Positions 1-5,939 of a stretch of DNA of 8,211 bases are shown here, in pieces (within the stretch, counting starts at the first letter, position 1; each line of letters begins with the position of its first letter). The translations under genes and the position numbers were made by a program. The notes below the pieces were generated by a model that saw nothing but the letters and a program-made list of their open reading frames with translations, searched no databases and had not been told where the DNA came from. The stretch is from contig DNHM01000103.1 of assembly GCA_003485885.1 (NCBI GenBank), positions 1-8,211 on the forward strand, in the 5' to 3' direction. Source of the stretch: Acidimicrobiaceae bacterium (GTDB taxonomy: Bacteria; Actinomycetota; Acidimicrobiia; Acidimicrobiales; UBA10347).

Positions 1-10
1 GGTGCAGGGA

Positions 11-736
11 TTAGTGGGTCTGGACCTTGGTGAAGGCTTCGATGTACTGCGCCTGATCGGCAACGCCGAGTCGATCGGCGGTCATTGCCGCCCAATCGCG
101 CAGCAAGCTGTCGATGTCGTCGATCCATTCGACCTGGCTGGTGTGGCTTGAGAGTGCTGCCACCTTTTTGTCCATGACGTCGGTGATGTTGACCGACAGG
201 TTCGGGTCGCGTCCTTGCACGATCCAGACCCACTCCACCGAGTGTGGGTCGTGGCCTTCCGTCAGCAGATCAACGTGCGCGTGGGGGTTGCGGGCGTCGG
301 GGTAAATCGCTGAGATTGTGGCCTCGCCACACGCGAGGTGGTCAGGATGGGAGGCAAAGATACGTTCGTATCGACGTTCGGGGCTTTGTGTGATCACGAC
401 ATCTGGTTTGACCTGGCGGATGACCCGGCTGATGACCTTGCGCAGTTCCAGGTTCGCTTCGAGATGGCCGTCGGGCTGGCCAAGGAAACGCACGTCGGTG
501 ACGCCAACCACCGCTGCTGCGGCTCGTTGCTCGCGTTCACGCATGGCGGCGAGTTCGCCTCGATCCATGTCATCAGGGATGCCAGCCTCGCCGCTCGTGA
601 GCAGCGCGTAGGTCACCTGGCTGCCAGCTGCGGTCAACACGGCAGCGGTGCCAGCAATACCGAAGTCGATGTCGTCGGGGTGTGCCACCACCACCAGCAC
701 TCGTTCGGGGACATCGGTGGGATCAAGCAGTTCCAT
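11..736 (-). CDS. PIG-L/LmbE family zinc-dependent deacetylase
   Basis: Predicted cytosolic metal-dependent N-deacetylase of the PIG-L/LmbE fold, the family of MshB and Mca; such enzymes remove acetyl or other acyl groups from amino sugars and related amides. The N-terminal motif AHPDD lies at residues 18-22 (metal ligands H19 and D22, general base D21) and the second metal motif HPDH at 130-133 (H133). The C-terminal part carries the family's ITDVMDKK stretch (184-191) and the SSHTSQ histidine region (H198). The length of 241 residues is normal and all key residues are present, so it should be active. There is no signal peptide or membrane segment. The start is the ATG that places AHPDD about 18 residues in. 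It follows the amidase on the same strand after 83 nt but has its own possible -10 box. The substrate is unknown; mycothiol-pathway roles cannot be assigned from sequence alone. Confidence 0.93.
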   Translation of the reverse strand: MELLDPTDVPERVLVVVAHPDDIDFGIAGTAAVLTAAGSQVTYALLTSGEAGIPDDMDRGELAAMREREQRAAAAVVGVTDVRFLGQPDGHLEANLELRKVISRVIRQVKPDVVITQSPERRYERIFASHPDHLACGEATISAIYPDARNPHAHVDLLTEGHDPHSVEWVWIVQGRDPNLSVNITDVMDKKVAALSSHTSQVEWIDDIDSLLRDWAAMTADRLGVADQAQYIEAFTKVQTH

Positions 737-745
737 ACCAGCGGA

Positions 746-751
746 AGCGTA
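746..751 (-). promoter_or_regulatory. Candidate -10 box of the PIG-L gene
   Basis: TACGCT on the minus strand fits the actinobacterial TANNNT -10 pattern and ends 9 nt before the ATG, which would give a 5' leader of only about 2-3 nt. No Shine-Dalgarno sequence lies in those 9 nt. Spacing is less exact than for the other genes, so this is tentative. Confidence 0.4.
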
Positions 752-753
752 TC

Positions 754-771
754 TCTGAGCCCACCCTCAGA
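754..771. other. Inverted repeat TCTGAG-N6-CTCAGA
   Basis: A perfect 6-bp inverted repeat (754-759 and 766-771) with a 6-nt spacer lies between the amidase stop and the PIG-L start. It falls in the spacer of the candidate PIG-L promoter, so it could be an operator. It could also be a weak transcript hairpin after the amidase, although no T-tract follows on the minus strand. Confidence 0.3.
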
Positions 772-819
772 CGTTCTGCACCGATCGGACGACGATTTCG
801 ATCAATCGATTCAGCAACG

Positions 820-2292
820 TCACATCTTGGCGGCGCGGCAGTTTGGGGTCTGTTGGGTGAGCCAGTCGAAGTCGGGTGTTGGTCGAGCGGTGTCGGGGCT
901 GGAGGCAAAGACGGTTTCGAGCGCGGCGGCAACGCTGAGCAAACGGTGGTCGCGGTACATCGGTCCCACGACCTGCACACCGAACGGCGTGCCCTGCGCG
1001 TCGAGTCCACACGGCAGTGCTGTCACCGGATGGCCAACGACGGTGAGCGACGCGGTTAACGCAAGCCACGCCATGTAGTTGTCGACGGGTTTGCCGTCGA
1101 CGTGGGTGGGGTTGCGGTCTGTCCACGGGAACGGGGGCACGCTCACGCCGGGGCACAACAAGATGTCGTAGTCGTCGAAGATCCGCTGGAACTGCTGGTT
1201 GAGCTCCATCTGCACCTGGCGGGCCACCGCAATATCGAACATTGGCATCTGTAGCGCAGCGTTGTACGACGCCTGGATGTTTGGGTTGAAGTCCTGCGAC
1301 CAGTTCGCTGCCTCTTGGTGGTATTGGGCGACGAAGATGTCGGCCCGCACCTTCCAATCGACGTCGGGCGCGCGGCGCAGGTCGATGGGGTGGGCATCAC
1401 AAACGGCCACCACATCGCTGAGCATGTCGACCCGCTGTCGGAAGGTCTGCCGTATCTCTTCCGACACCAAAACGCCACCCAGATCTTCGGTCACGGCAAT
1501 TCGTAATGTCCGAGGGTCGATCGTTTCGAGCTGGCTGAACGATTCCGCGTCGAGCGGGAACATCATTGGGTCATGCGGCCGGTTTCCGGTGTCGCGGTCG
1601 GCAATAACGGACAGCAGCAATGCGGTGTCTTCGACGGTGCGGGCCATAGGGCCTTGCACGCTGTAGAAGGTCTGCGCCATGGAACGAAGCTCATGGGGCA
1701 CAACCCCGGGTGTTGCTCGGTGGCCAACCACGCCCGAGTAACACGCGGGTATGCGGACACTTCCACCATGGTCGGAGCCTGTAGCGAGCGGGGCCATGTT
1801 GGTGGCAAGGGCAACGCCGGAACCGCCCGAGGAACCACCACAAGTGAGTGTTGGGCCGAAGGGGTTGCCTGTTGCCCCGAAGAGCGGATTGACGGTGTTG
1901 GCGCCAATGCTGCGTTCGGGAATGTTCGTTTTACCGATCGGTATGCCGCCCGCAGCCTTGATGCGGTTCACGATGCCAGCGTCTTCAGTAGGCTGGTGGT
2001 TGGCGAAGTCGGGACTGCCATAGGTTGTTGGCATGTCGGCAGTCGGGTGTAGATCCTTGATCGCAACCGGCAGCCCATGTAATGCTCCCACGATCTCGCC
2101 GTGCGCACGGGCCTGGTCGGCACGGGCTGCACTCGTGAGTGCCTTTTCGTCGTTGCGGATGACCATGGCGTTGACCACTGGGTCGATCCGGTTGATCTGG
2201 TCGATGCAGGCGGTGGTTAGTTCCACGGCCGAGAGTTCACCTCGGGCCATGAGATCGAGCGCTTCACGTGCCGACAGTGCCGAAGGGTCCAT
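820..2292 (-). CDS. Amidase signature (AS) family hydrolase
   Basis: Hydrolyses a C-N amide bond with the Ser-cisSer-Lys mechanism of the amidase signature family. Catalytic Lys is K79 (in VAIKDL), the cis-Ser is S154 in GGSSGGS (152-158), and the nucleophile is S178 in GSDHGGSVR (172-180). The spacings of 75 and 24 residues equal those of fatty acid amide hydrolase (K142, S217, S241), so the triad is intact. The length of 490 residues is typical of single-domain members. No GatB partner, which would be expected for the GatA subunit, is adjacent, and the protein reads as a stand-alone amidase. There is no signal peptide. The ATG start is supported by a -10 box 6 nt upstream (leaderless). It is divergent from the short-chain dehydrogenase at 2398. 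The substrate (fatty, aryl or cyclic amide) cannot be told from the sequence. Confidence 0.94.
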   Translation of the reverse strand: MDPSALSAREALDLMARGELSAVELTTACIDQINRIDPVVNAMVIRNDEKALTSAARADQARAHGEIVGALHGLPVAIKDLHPTADMPTTYGSPDFANHQPTEDAGIVNRIKAAGGIPIGKTNIPERSIGANTVNPLFGATGNPFGPTLTCGGSSGGSGVALATNMAPLATGSDHGGSVRIPACYSGVVGHRATPGVVPHELRSMAQTFYSVQGPMARTVEDTALLLSVIADRDTGNRPHDPMMFPLDAESFSQLETIDPRTLRIAVTEDLGGVLVSEEIRQTFRQRVDMLSDVVAVCDAHPIDLRRAPDVDWKVRADIFVAQYHQEAANWSQDFNPNIQASYNAALQMPMFDIAVARQVQMELNQQFQRIFDDYDILLCPGVSVPPFPWTDRNPTHVDGKPVDNYMAWLALTASLTVVGHPVTALPCGLDAQGTPFGVQVVGPMYRDHRLLSVAAALETVFASSPDTARPTPDFDWLTQQTPNCRAAKM

Positions 2293-2298
2293 ACAGAG

Positions 2299-2304
2299 AC
2301 GCTA
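2299..2304 (-). promoter_or_regulatory. Leaderless -10 box of the amidase gene
   Basis: TAGCGT on the minus strand fits TANNNT and is followed by 6 nt and the ATG, so transcription would begin at or next to the start codon. No Shine-Dalgarno sequence lies between. This supports the chosen start at 2292. Confidence 0.55.
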
Positions 2305-2327
2305 CGCGATCGAGCGACGTCTATGTG

Positions 2328-2344
2328 TGGGCAGTGACTATCAC
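2328..2344. promoter_or_regulatory. Candidate operator in the amidase/SDR divergent region
   Basis: This stretch in the middle of the 105-nt divergent spacer holds the words TGGGCAGTG (2328-2336) and CTATCAC (2338-2344), and reads as the small imperfect dyad GTGACTATCAC. Both words recur in the other divergent spacer at 5020-5041. The location between two outward -10 boxes suits a regulator site, but no regulator gene is visible. Confidence 0.25.
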
Positions 2345-2384
2345 GAGCGGTCGGGGCGAAAGCAGTCTACGGCGAGTTAGTCAT

Positions 2385-2390
2385 TAGGGT
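2385..2390 (+). promoter_or_regulatory. Leaderless -10 box of the first SDR gene
   Basis: TAGGGT fits TANNNT and ends 7 nt before the ATG at 2398. The intervening bases tggcggc contain no recognisable Shine-Dalgarno sequence, so the transcript probably starts at or within a base of the start codon. Confidence 0.5.
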
Positions 2391-2397
2391 TGGCGGC

Positions 2398-3201
2398 ATG
2401 CAGGGCACATGGCAGGACTTGTCGGATCACACGGTTGTTGTAACCGGCGCAGCTTCGGGGATTGGGGCCGCGCTCGTAGATAGCCTGATTGCAGCGAACG
2501 CTTCGGTCTACACACTCGACGTTGCGGCGGTCACCGCGCCGGTCGCTCAGGCGGTGCAATGTGATCTTGGCGACAAGGCATCGATCGACCTAGCGCTCGA
2601 GTTGATGCCGGGGCGAGTGGACTGGTTGATGAACTGCGCCGGTGTTCCCAACGGCGGTCGGTTCACGGCCCCTGAAGTAATGGCCATCAACTGGCTTGGG
2701 CTGCGCCATCTCACCGAGGCGCTCCTACCGCGGATCCCTGCAGGCGGTTCGATCACACACGTTGCGTCTACCGCCGGTCGGGGGTGGGCAGACAACGTTG
2801 AACACCACCGAATGCTTATGGGCGCTGACACGTTTGAGTCGGGCAGCGCCTGGGTCGACACGAACGGCGACATCATTGGCGACGGCTACAGCTTCTCCAA
2901 ACAGGCCGTGCAGTTCTACACGATGTGGCGGGCGCTTCAGCTGTTACCTGAGCGCGACGTGCGTATGAACAGCCTGTGCCCAGGCGTGACCAACACCCAG
3001 CTATCTCAAGACTTCCGTCGGGGCGTTGGCGAGGATGTCATCGATCGAGCGATCGCACTCGCTGGACGCGCAGCCGAACCTGCAGAGATGGTCGGAGCCC
3101 TTTTGTTTCTGGCTGACAATCGAACAGCAAGTTACGTGAACGGCATCAATTTGAATGTCGACCGTGGTACCGGCGCGGCCCATCTAGTGGGCGCCTGGTA
3201 A
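2398..3201 (+). CDS. SDR oxidoreductase, 3-alpha-hydroxysteroid dehydrogenase-like
   Basis: Short-chain dehydrogenase/reductase interconverting a secondary alcohol and a ketone with a nicotinamide cofactor. The Rossmann motif TGAASGIG lies at residues 16-23, NCAG at 79-82, Ser at 124 (in HVAST) and YSFSK at 164-168 (Y164, K168). D41 after the second strand suggests NAD(H) rather than NADP(H), and D56 fits the adenine-contacting position. The Ser-Tyr gap is 40 residues instead of about 13; the same insertion is known in Comamonas testosteroni 3-alpha-hydroxysteroid dehydrogenase/carbonyl reductase (S114, Y155), so this is likely a member of that subgroup. Length 267 residues. A steroid, terpenoid or other bulky hydroxy substrate is an inference. 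It has its own leaderless promoter and is followed after 46 nt by the VOC gene, also with its own -10 box. Confidence 0.93.
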   Translation: MQGTWQDLSDHTVVVTGAASGIGAALVDSLIAANASVYTLDVAAVTAPVAQAVQCDLGDKASIDLALELMPGRVDWLMNCAGVPNGGRFTAPEVMAINWLGLRHLTEALLPRIPAGGSITHVASTAGRGWADNVEHHRMLMGADTFESGSAWVDTNGDIIGDGYSFSKQAVQFYTMWRALQLLPERDVRMNSLCPGVTNTQLSQDFRRGVGEDVIDRAIALAGRAAEPAEMVGALLFLADNRTASYVNGINLNVDRGTGAAHLVGAW

Positions 3202-3235
3202 CGACGCTCTCGTGTGTTGCCAGATCGTGTTGACC

Positions 3236-3241
3236 TACGAT
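3236..3241 (+). promoter_or_regulatory. Leaderless -10 box of the VOC gene
   Basis: TACGAT ends 6 nt before the ATG at 3248, which puts the predicted transcription start on the A of that ATG. This favours 3248 over the in-frame GTG at 3212 as the translation start. I could not identify a convincing -35 element. Confidence 0.6.
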
Positions 3242-3247
3242 CGTGAC

Positions 3248-3622
3248 ATGGGAATTACTGGCCTCGACCACATCAACATCGACACGTCTAAACCCGACGA
3301 GACGGTCGCCTTCTACGAAGAGGTTCTGGGGCTTGAGAATCGTCCCCAGGATCGCCCCGACTTTGGCTTTCCTGGTGCCTGGTTGTTCCTTGGTGACACC
3401 GCAGTGGTGCACCTGAACTTCATCGATGAAGATGACCGGTTTGGCCAACGCAGCGCGTTCAACCACATTGCCTTCGAAGGAAGTGACTTTGTTGGTATGT
3501 GCGAGACACTCGATGACCGCGGCCTGGTGTACCGAACGAGCGAACGGCCCGAGATTTCGTTGACGCAGATTTTTGTCGATGATCCGAACGGTGTGCGGGT
3601 CGAAGTCAACATCAGAGGATGA
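3248..3622 (+). CDS. VOC (glyoxalase/bleomycin-resistance/dioxygenase fold) protein
   Basis: Small metalloprotein of the vicinal oxygen chelate superfamily, with two beta-alpha-beta-beta-beta modules in 124 residues. The first module opens with GLDHINI and has the AFYEEVLGL helix (21-29); the second opens with FNHIAFE (71-77) and ends in the DDPNGVRVEV strand typical of the superfamily. Potential metal ligands are H8, H55, H73 and E119. Their pattern parallels E. coli glyoxalase I (H5, E56, H74, E122), with the second ligand changed from Glu to His. Such proteins include lyases, epimerases, thiol transferases and ring-cleaving dioxygenases; the reaction here is not determinable. The ATG at 3248 is preferred because the fold starts immediately after it and a -10 box precedes it. 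It is 46 nt downstream of the first SDR on the same strand. Confidence 0.9.
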   Translation: MGITGLDHINIDTSKPDETVAFYEEVLGLENRPQDRPDFGFPGAWLFLGDTAVVHLNFIDEDDRFGQRSAFNHIAFEGSDFVGMCETLDDRGLVYRTSERPEISLTQIFVDDPNGVRVEVNIRG

Positions 3623-3833
3623 CCAGGTTCTCGCACGGCCATTGAGCACGAACGGTTCGCGTGGCTTCCGGTCCGCTACCTCTGTTACGCGGTTGGACAT
3701 ACGCCGGGTAGGAGCGCCCAACGACGCTTGCAGGCAAGCTCGCGGCTCTTTCCTCAATTCGTTGCGCACGCGCTGTTCGGCAATCGCCGGCCCGCGGGGT
3801 GTTCGCAAGTCGTGGTGTTTGTGGGCGGTGACG
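3623..3833. other. Convergent intergenic gap without a recognised gene
   Basis: These 211 nt separate the stop codons of the VOC gene and the zinc-type dehydrogenase. I find no tRNA, rRNA, insertion sequence or motif-bearing protein. Reading frames stay open across the gap on both strands, but they encode basic, low-information peptides overlapping the real genes antisense. A small hairpin sits at 3726-3739. The stretch could be simple 3' flanking DNA, a decayed gene or a dispersed repeat; the sequence alone does not decide. Confidence 0.4.
3726..3739. terminator. Short hairpin, possible bidirectional terminator
   Basis: GCTTG-CAGG-CAAGC forms a perfect 5-bp stem with a 4-nt loop, followed on the plus strand by the pyrimidine-rich run ctctttcctc. 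It lies in the convergent gap where termination is needed from both sides, but the stem is short and there is no true T-tract, so the call is weak. Confidence 0.25.
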
Positions 3834-5000
3834 TCAGTCGCGGAAGTCGAAGGCAATCTTGACCGCACCACGCCGGCCGGACTCCGACGCATGGCGCAGT
3901 GCTTGTTTGTACTGCGCGAGGGGATAGGTGGCAGTGACAAGCCGATCGAGTTGTGCGGACTCGACGAGTTCGGTGGCAAGAGTGAAGGTGTGGGCCCGAG
4001 TGCCATTGGTGAGTTCTTCGGTGCCATAGGTGTAGGCGCCGACCATCTCGGTCTCTCGATGCCACAACGGTGCTAGATCGATCTCGACGACGCCAGGCAT
4101 GCCGCAGACCACAACTCGGCCTCGGGGACGGGTGATGGCGAAGGCGTCTTCGAGCGATGCGGCACTGCCAACGGCGTCGATCACAACGTCGGCACCACCA
4201 GACAACACCGTGCCGACCATACGACTGCCAGTGATACGGCGGACGGCCCGGCGAATCCCGCCTGGCTCAGCGACCGTGGTCGCACCAAGGTCTGAAGCAA
4301 GTTTGCGTTGTTCGGGATATTTCGCGGTTGCAACGATTGTGCCAGCGCCGGTATGGGCCCGCAGCGCCGCGATAATCGTGAGGCCGATCGTGCCAGCACC
4401 CAGCACGACCACGGTCTGGCCATCTTGCACGTGTGCCCGCAAAGCGGCGTGAACGCCACTGGCGGTGGGCTCGATCATGACCGCGGCTTCGTCACTCATG
4501 GTCTCGGGCACCACATGCAGCTGGCTCTCGTGGGCGATCATTGATGTGGACCAGCCACCGCTTGTGCTTTCGCACGACCCGATCTGTAGGCCGGCTTCGA
4601 GATGGCCGCCGATCAGGTGGCCATGGTCGCAACCATCGGCGGGATGGGCCCCCTCGAACGGCAATGCTTCGCCCCGAGCGGCATGGCCAAGTACCGCATC
4701 GATCACGACACGGTTGCCGTTTTCGGTCAGACCGACAACTTCGTGACCCATAACAAACGGGAATGACACCAGCGATTCGAAGTAACGAGACGTGTGTCCC
4801 GACAGCGTTGACAGGTCGCTACCGCAGATTCCGGAGAGCAGCGGGGTGATGCGTTTCCATCCCGGACCAGGGAGTTCCGGCTCGTCGACGTCGGCCATAC
4901 GCAGTGGCGCAACCAGTGCGCCGGCGGCGGGGGAGAGTTTGGAAGTCAGGATCGCCGCTGCATAGCGGGTCTCGCGACGCTCGAACAGCAGTGCTTTCAC
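3834..5000 (-). CDS. Zinc-type medium-chain alcohol dehydrogenase (MDR)
   Basis: Predicted NAD(P)-dependent dehydrogenase of the medium-chain (GroES-like plus Rossmann) superfamily, 388 residues. The catalytic zinc site is present: C59 in GICGSD, H86 and E87 in GHEVVG, and E177 in MIEPTASGVH as likely fourth ligand. The cofactor motif GAGTIG is at 201-206. The segment after the second Rossmann strand (TAKYPEQ, 225-231) lacks the acidic residue usual for NAD, so NADP is possible. The structural-zinc lobe (about 100-145) keeps only C124 of the expected cysteines, with C143 nearby. The GTG at 5000 is chosen because the family begins with MKAL-like residues there and a -10 box precedes it; a TTG further upstream at 5084 would add 28 non-family residues. 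It is divergent from the HD gene. Substrate unknown; threonine, sorbitol or alcohol dehydrogenase names would be overcalls. Confidence 0.92.
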   Translation of the reverse strand: MKALLFERRETRYAAAILTSKLSPAAGALVAPLRMADVDEPELPGPGWKRITPLLSGICGSDLSTLSGHTSRYFESLVSFPFVMGHEVVGLTENGNRVVIDAVLGHAARGEALPFEGAHPADGCDHGHLIGGHLEAGLQIGSCESTSGGWSTSMIAHESQLHVVPETMSDEAAVMIEPTASGVHAALRAHVQDGQTVVVLGAGTIGLTIIAALRAHTGAGTIVATAKYPEQRKLASDLGATTVAEPGGIRRAVRRITGSRMVGTVLSGGADVVIDAVGSAASLEDAFAITRPRGRVVVCGMPGVVEIDLAPLWHRETEMVGAYTYGTEELTNGTRAHTFTLATELVESAQLDRLVTATYPLAQYKQALRHASESGRRGAVKIAFDFRD

Positions 5001-5007
5001 CCCGCCG

Positions 5008-5013
5008 AGGTTA
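5008..5013 (-). promoter_or_regulatory. Leaderless -10 box of the zinc dehydrogenase gene
   Basis: TAACCT on the minus strand fits TANNNT and is followed by 7 nt (cggcggg) and the GTG at 5000. This indicates a leaderless or nearly leaderless transcript and argues against the longer reading from 5084. Confidence 0.5.
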
Positions 5014-5019
5014 GTGGTG

Positions 5020-5041
5020 CTATCACTCGATATGGGCAGTG
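5020..5041. promoter_or_regulatory. Candidate operator in the dehydrogenase/HD divergent region
   Basis: CTATCAC (5020-5026, within GTGCTATCAC) and TGGGCAGTG (5033-5041) are the same two words found in the amidase/SDR divergent spacer, here in the opposite order. They overlap the spacer and -35 zone of the minus-strand promoter at 5008-5013, a position where a repressor could act. Support is only the shared words. Confidence 0.25.
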
Positions 5042-5103
5042 TCGCCAGAACCCCAGCGATCAGAACATAGAAAGTGCGGTGCAAACCGTGCTGGGTTCGA
5101 GCA

Positions 5104-5109
5104 GACTGT
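5104..5109 (+). promoter_or_regulatory. Weak candidate -10 box of the HD gene
   Basis: GACTGT keeps the A at position 2 and T at position 6 of the -10 pattern and ends 6 nt before the ATG at 5116, matching the spacing seen at the other genes. The first base is not T, so this is the poorest match of the series. Confidence 0.25.
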
Positions 5110-5115
5110 CAGGCG

Positions 5116-5889
5116 ATGGAAGCCGCAATTGCCCGAGATCTCCTGAGCACCGCGCTGCTCGATGACGATTGTTTGAACGCGCTCTGGGCTTTGGTCGATT
5201 CAGGTCAGGCCGAGCAGATTATTCCCGAGCTGCCAGCCCTTGCGCTTGAACAAGATCCCATCCACAAACACAAGGACGTGCTGGCTCACACGATTGCCGT
5301 CACTGCCAAGACTCGGGCGGACCTTGTGCTCCGGCTGGCTGCACTGTTTCACGACATCGGCAAACCATTAACCCGCAAGATCGACGAACACGGTGTCACC
5401 TTCCGCCATCACGAGGCTGTCGGCGCAAAAATGGCGAAGAAACGTTTGCGCCACCTCGAATATCCCGACGATGTCGTACGAGATGTCGCCGAGCTTGTGC
5501 GTTTGTCCGGCCGTTTTAAGGGATATGCCGATGGTTGGAGTGATTCAGCCGTTCGCCGTTACGCCCGAGACGCGGGGCACCTGCTTGGGTTGCTGAACGA
5601 ATTGGTGCGCAGTGATTGCACGACCCGCAACCAGCGCAAGCGGCTCGAACTTCACCATCATGTCGATGCCATCGAAGAACGAATTCTCGAGCTGGCAGCG
5701 GCTGATCGTCGTAAGGCCGAGCGCCCGCTGCTCGATGGTCAGGCGGTTATGGATCGTTTCGATGTTGGTCCCGGTCCCATGGTGGGCAAGGCATTGAAGT
5801 ACCTACTTGAGCTGAAACGAACCGAACCAGACCTCGATATCGAAGCGACCGAATCCCGCCTCGATATATGGTGGCAGTCCAACAGCTAA
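5116..5889 (+). CDS. HD-domain protein, headless CCA tRNA nucleotidyltransferase homologue
   Basis: This 257-residue protein resembles the C-terminal half of actinobacterial CCA-adding enzyme/PcnA (about 480 residues in that family). Matching parts in order: the neck region with QIIPELPAL (34-42), HKHKDVLAHT (50-59), the HD core LAALFHDIGKP (75-84, HD at 79-80), FRHHEAVGAKMAKKRL (97-111), the SDSAVRRYARDAG stretch (142-154), SDCTTRNQRKR (166-176) and the tail with GPGPMVGKALKYLLEL (218-232). The nucleotidyltransferase head with its GGxVRD and DxD motifs is absent, and the DNA upstream encodes the divergent dehydrogenase instead. It therefore cannot add CCA by itself; a metal-dependent phosphohydrolase or RNA-binding role is inferred. 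Where family members, as I recall them, have two histidines near LHLRFHGY, this protein has S131 and K135. The ATG at 5116 is preferred to the GTG at 5074, which would overlap the divergent promoter. Confidence 0.88.
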   Translation: MEAAIARDLLSTALLDDDCLNALWALVDSGQAEQIIPELPALALEQDPIHKHKDVLAHTIAVTAKTRADLVLRLAALFHDIGKPLTRKIDEHGVTFRHHEAVGAKMAKKRLRHLEYPDDVVRDVAELVRLSGRFKGYADGWSDSAVRRYARDAGHLLGLLNELVRSDCTTRNQRKRLELHHHVDAIEERILELAAADRRKAERPLLDGQAVMDRFDVGPGPMVGKALKYLLELKRTEPDLDIEATESRLDIWWQSNS

Positions 5890-5933
5890 CTGGCTTTCAT
5901 CGCACGCGAATTCCTCTGTCGCCGTGATAATCG

Positions 5934-5939
5934 TACAAT
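5934..5939 (+). promoter_or_regulatory. Leaderless -10 box of the second SDR gene
   Basis: TACAAT, one base off the TATAAT consensus, ends 6 nt before the GTG at 5946, placing the predicted transcription start on the start codon. The intervening cgggcg is not a convincing ribosome binding site. A poor -35-like TTCCTC lies 17 nt upstream at 5911-5916. Confidence 0.6.

Noticed and set aside
798..809. Dyad TCGAT-CA-ATCGA downstream of the amidase stop
   Set aside because: The stem is 5 bp, the loop only 2 nt, and TCGA-rich words are common in such genomes; no T-tract follows.
338..1078. Long plus-strand open frame (246 codons) across the PIG-L gene and amidase end
   Set aside because: It runs antisense to two genes with complete catalytic motifs and its translation shows no recognisable domain; it is a GC-driven shadow.
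3212..3247. Upstream in-frame GTG start for the VOC gene
   Set aside because: The added 12 residues (MCCQIVLTYDRD) are not part of the fold and the -10 box at 3236-3241 lies within them.
3146..4027. Minus-strand open frame (293 codons) spanning the end of the SDR, the VOC gene and the convergent gap
   Set aside because: It covers the VOC gene antisense and overlaps both neighbours; the encoded peptide is basic, low in motifs and has no supported start.
5001..5084. Longer zinc dehydrogenase starting at a TTG at 5084, with a hydrophobic signal-like N-terminus
   Set aside because: The family starts at the GTG at 5000, a -10 box lies at 5008-5013 inside the extension, and a secreted NAD(P) enzyme of this type would be unusual.
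5074..5115. Upstream in-frame GTG start for the HD gene
   Set aside because: The 14 extra residues do not resemble the family and no ribosome binding site precedes them; the ATG at 5116 fits better.
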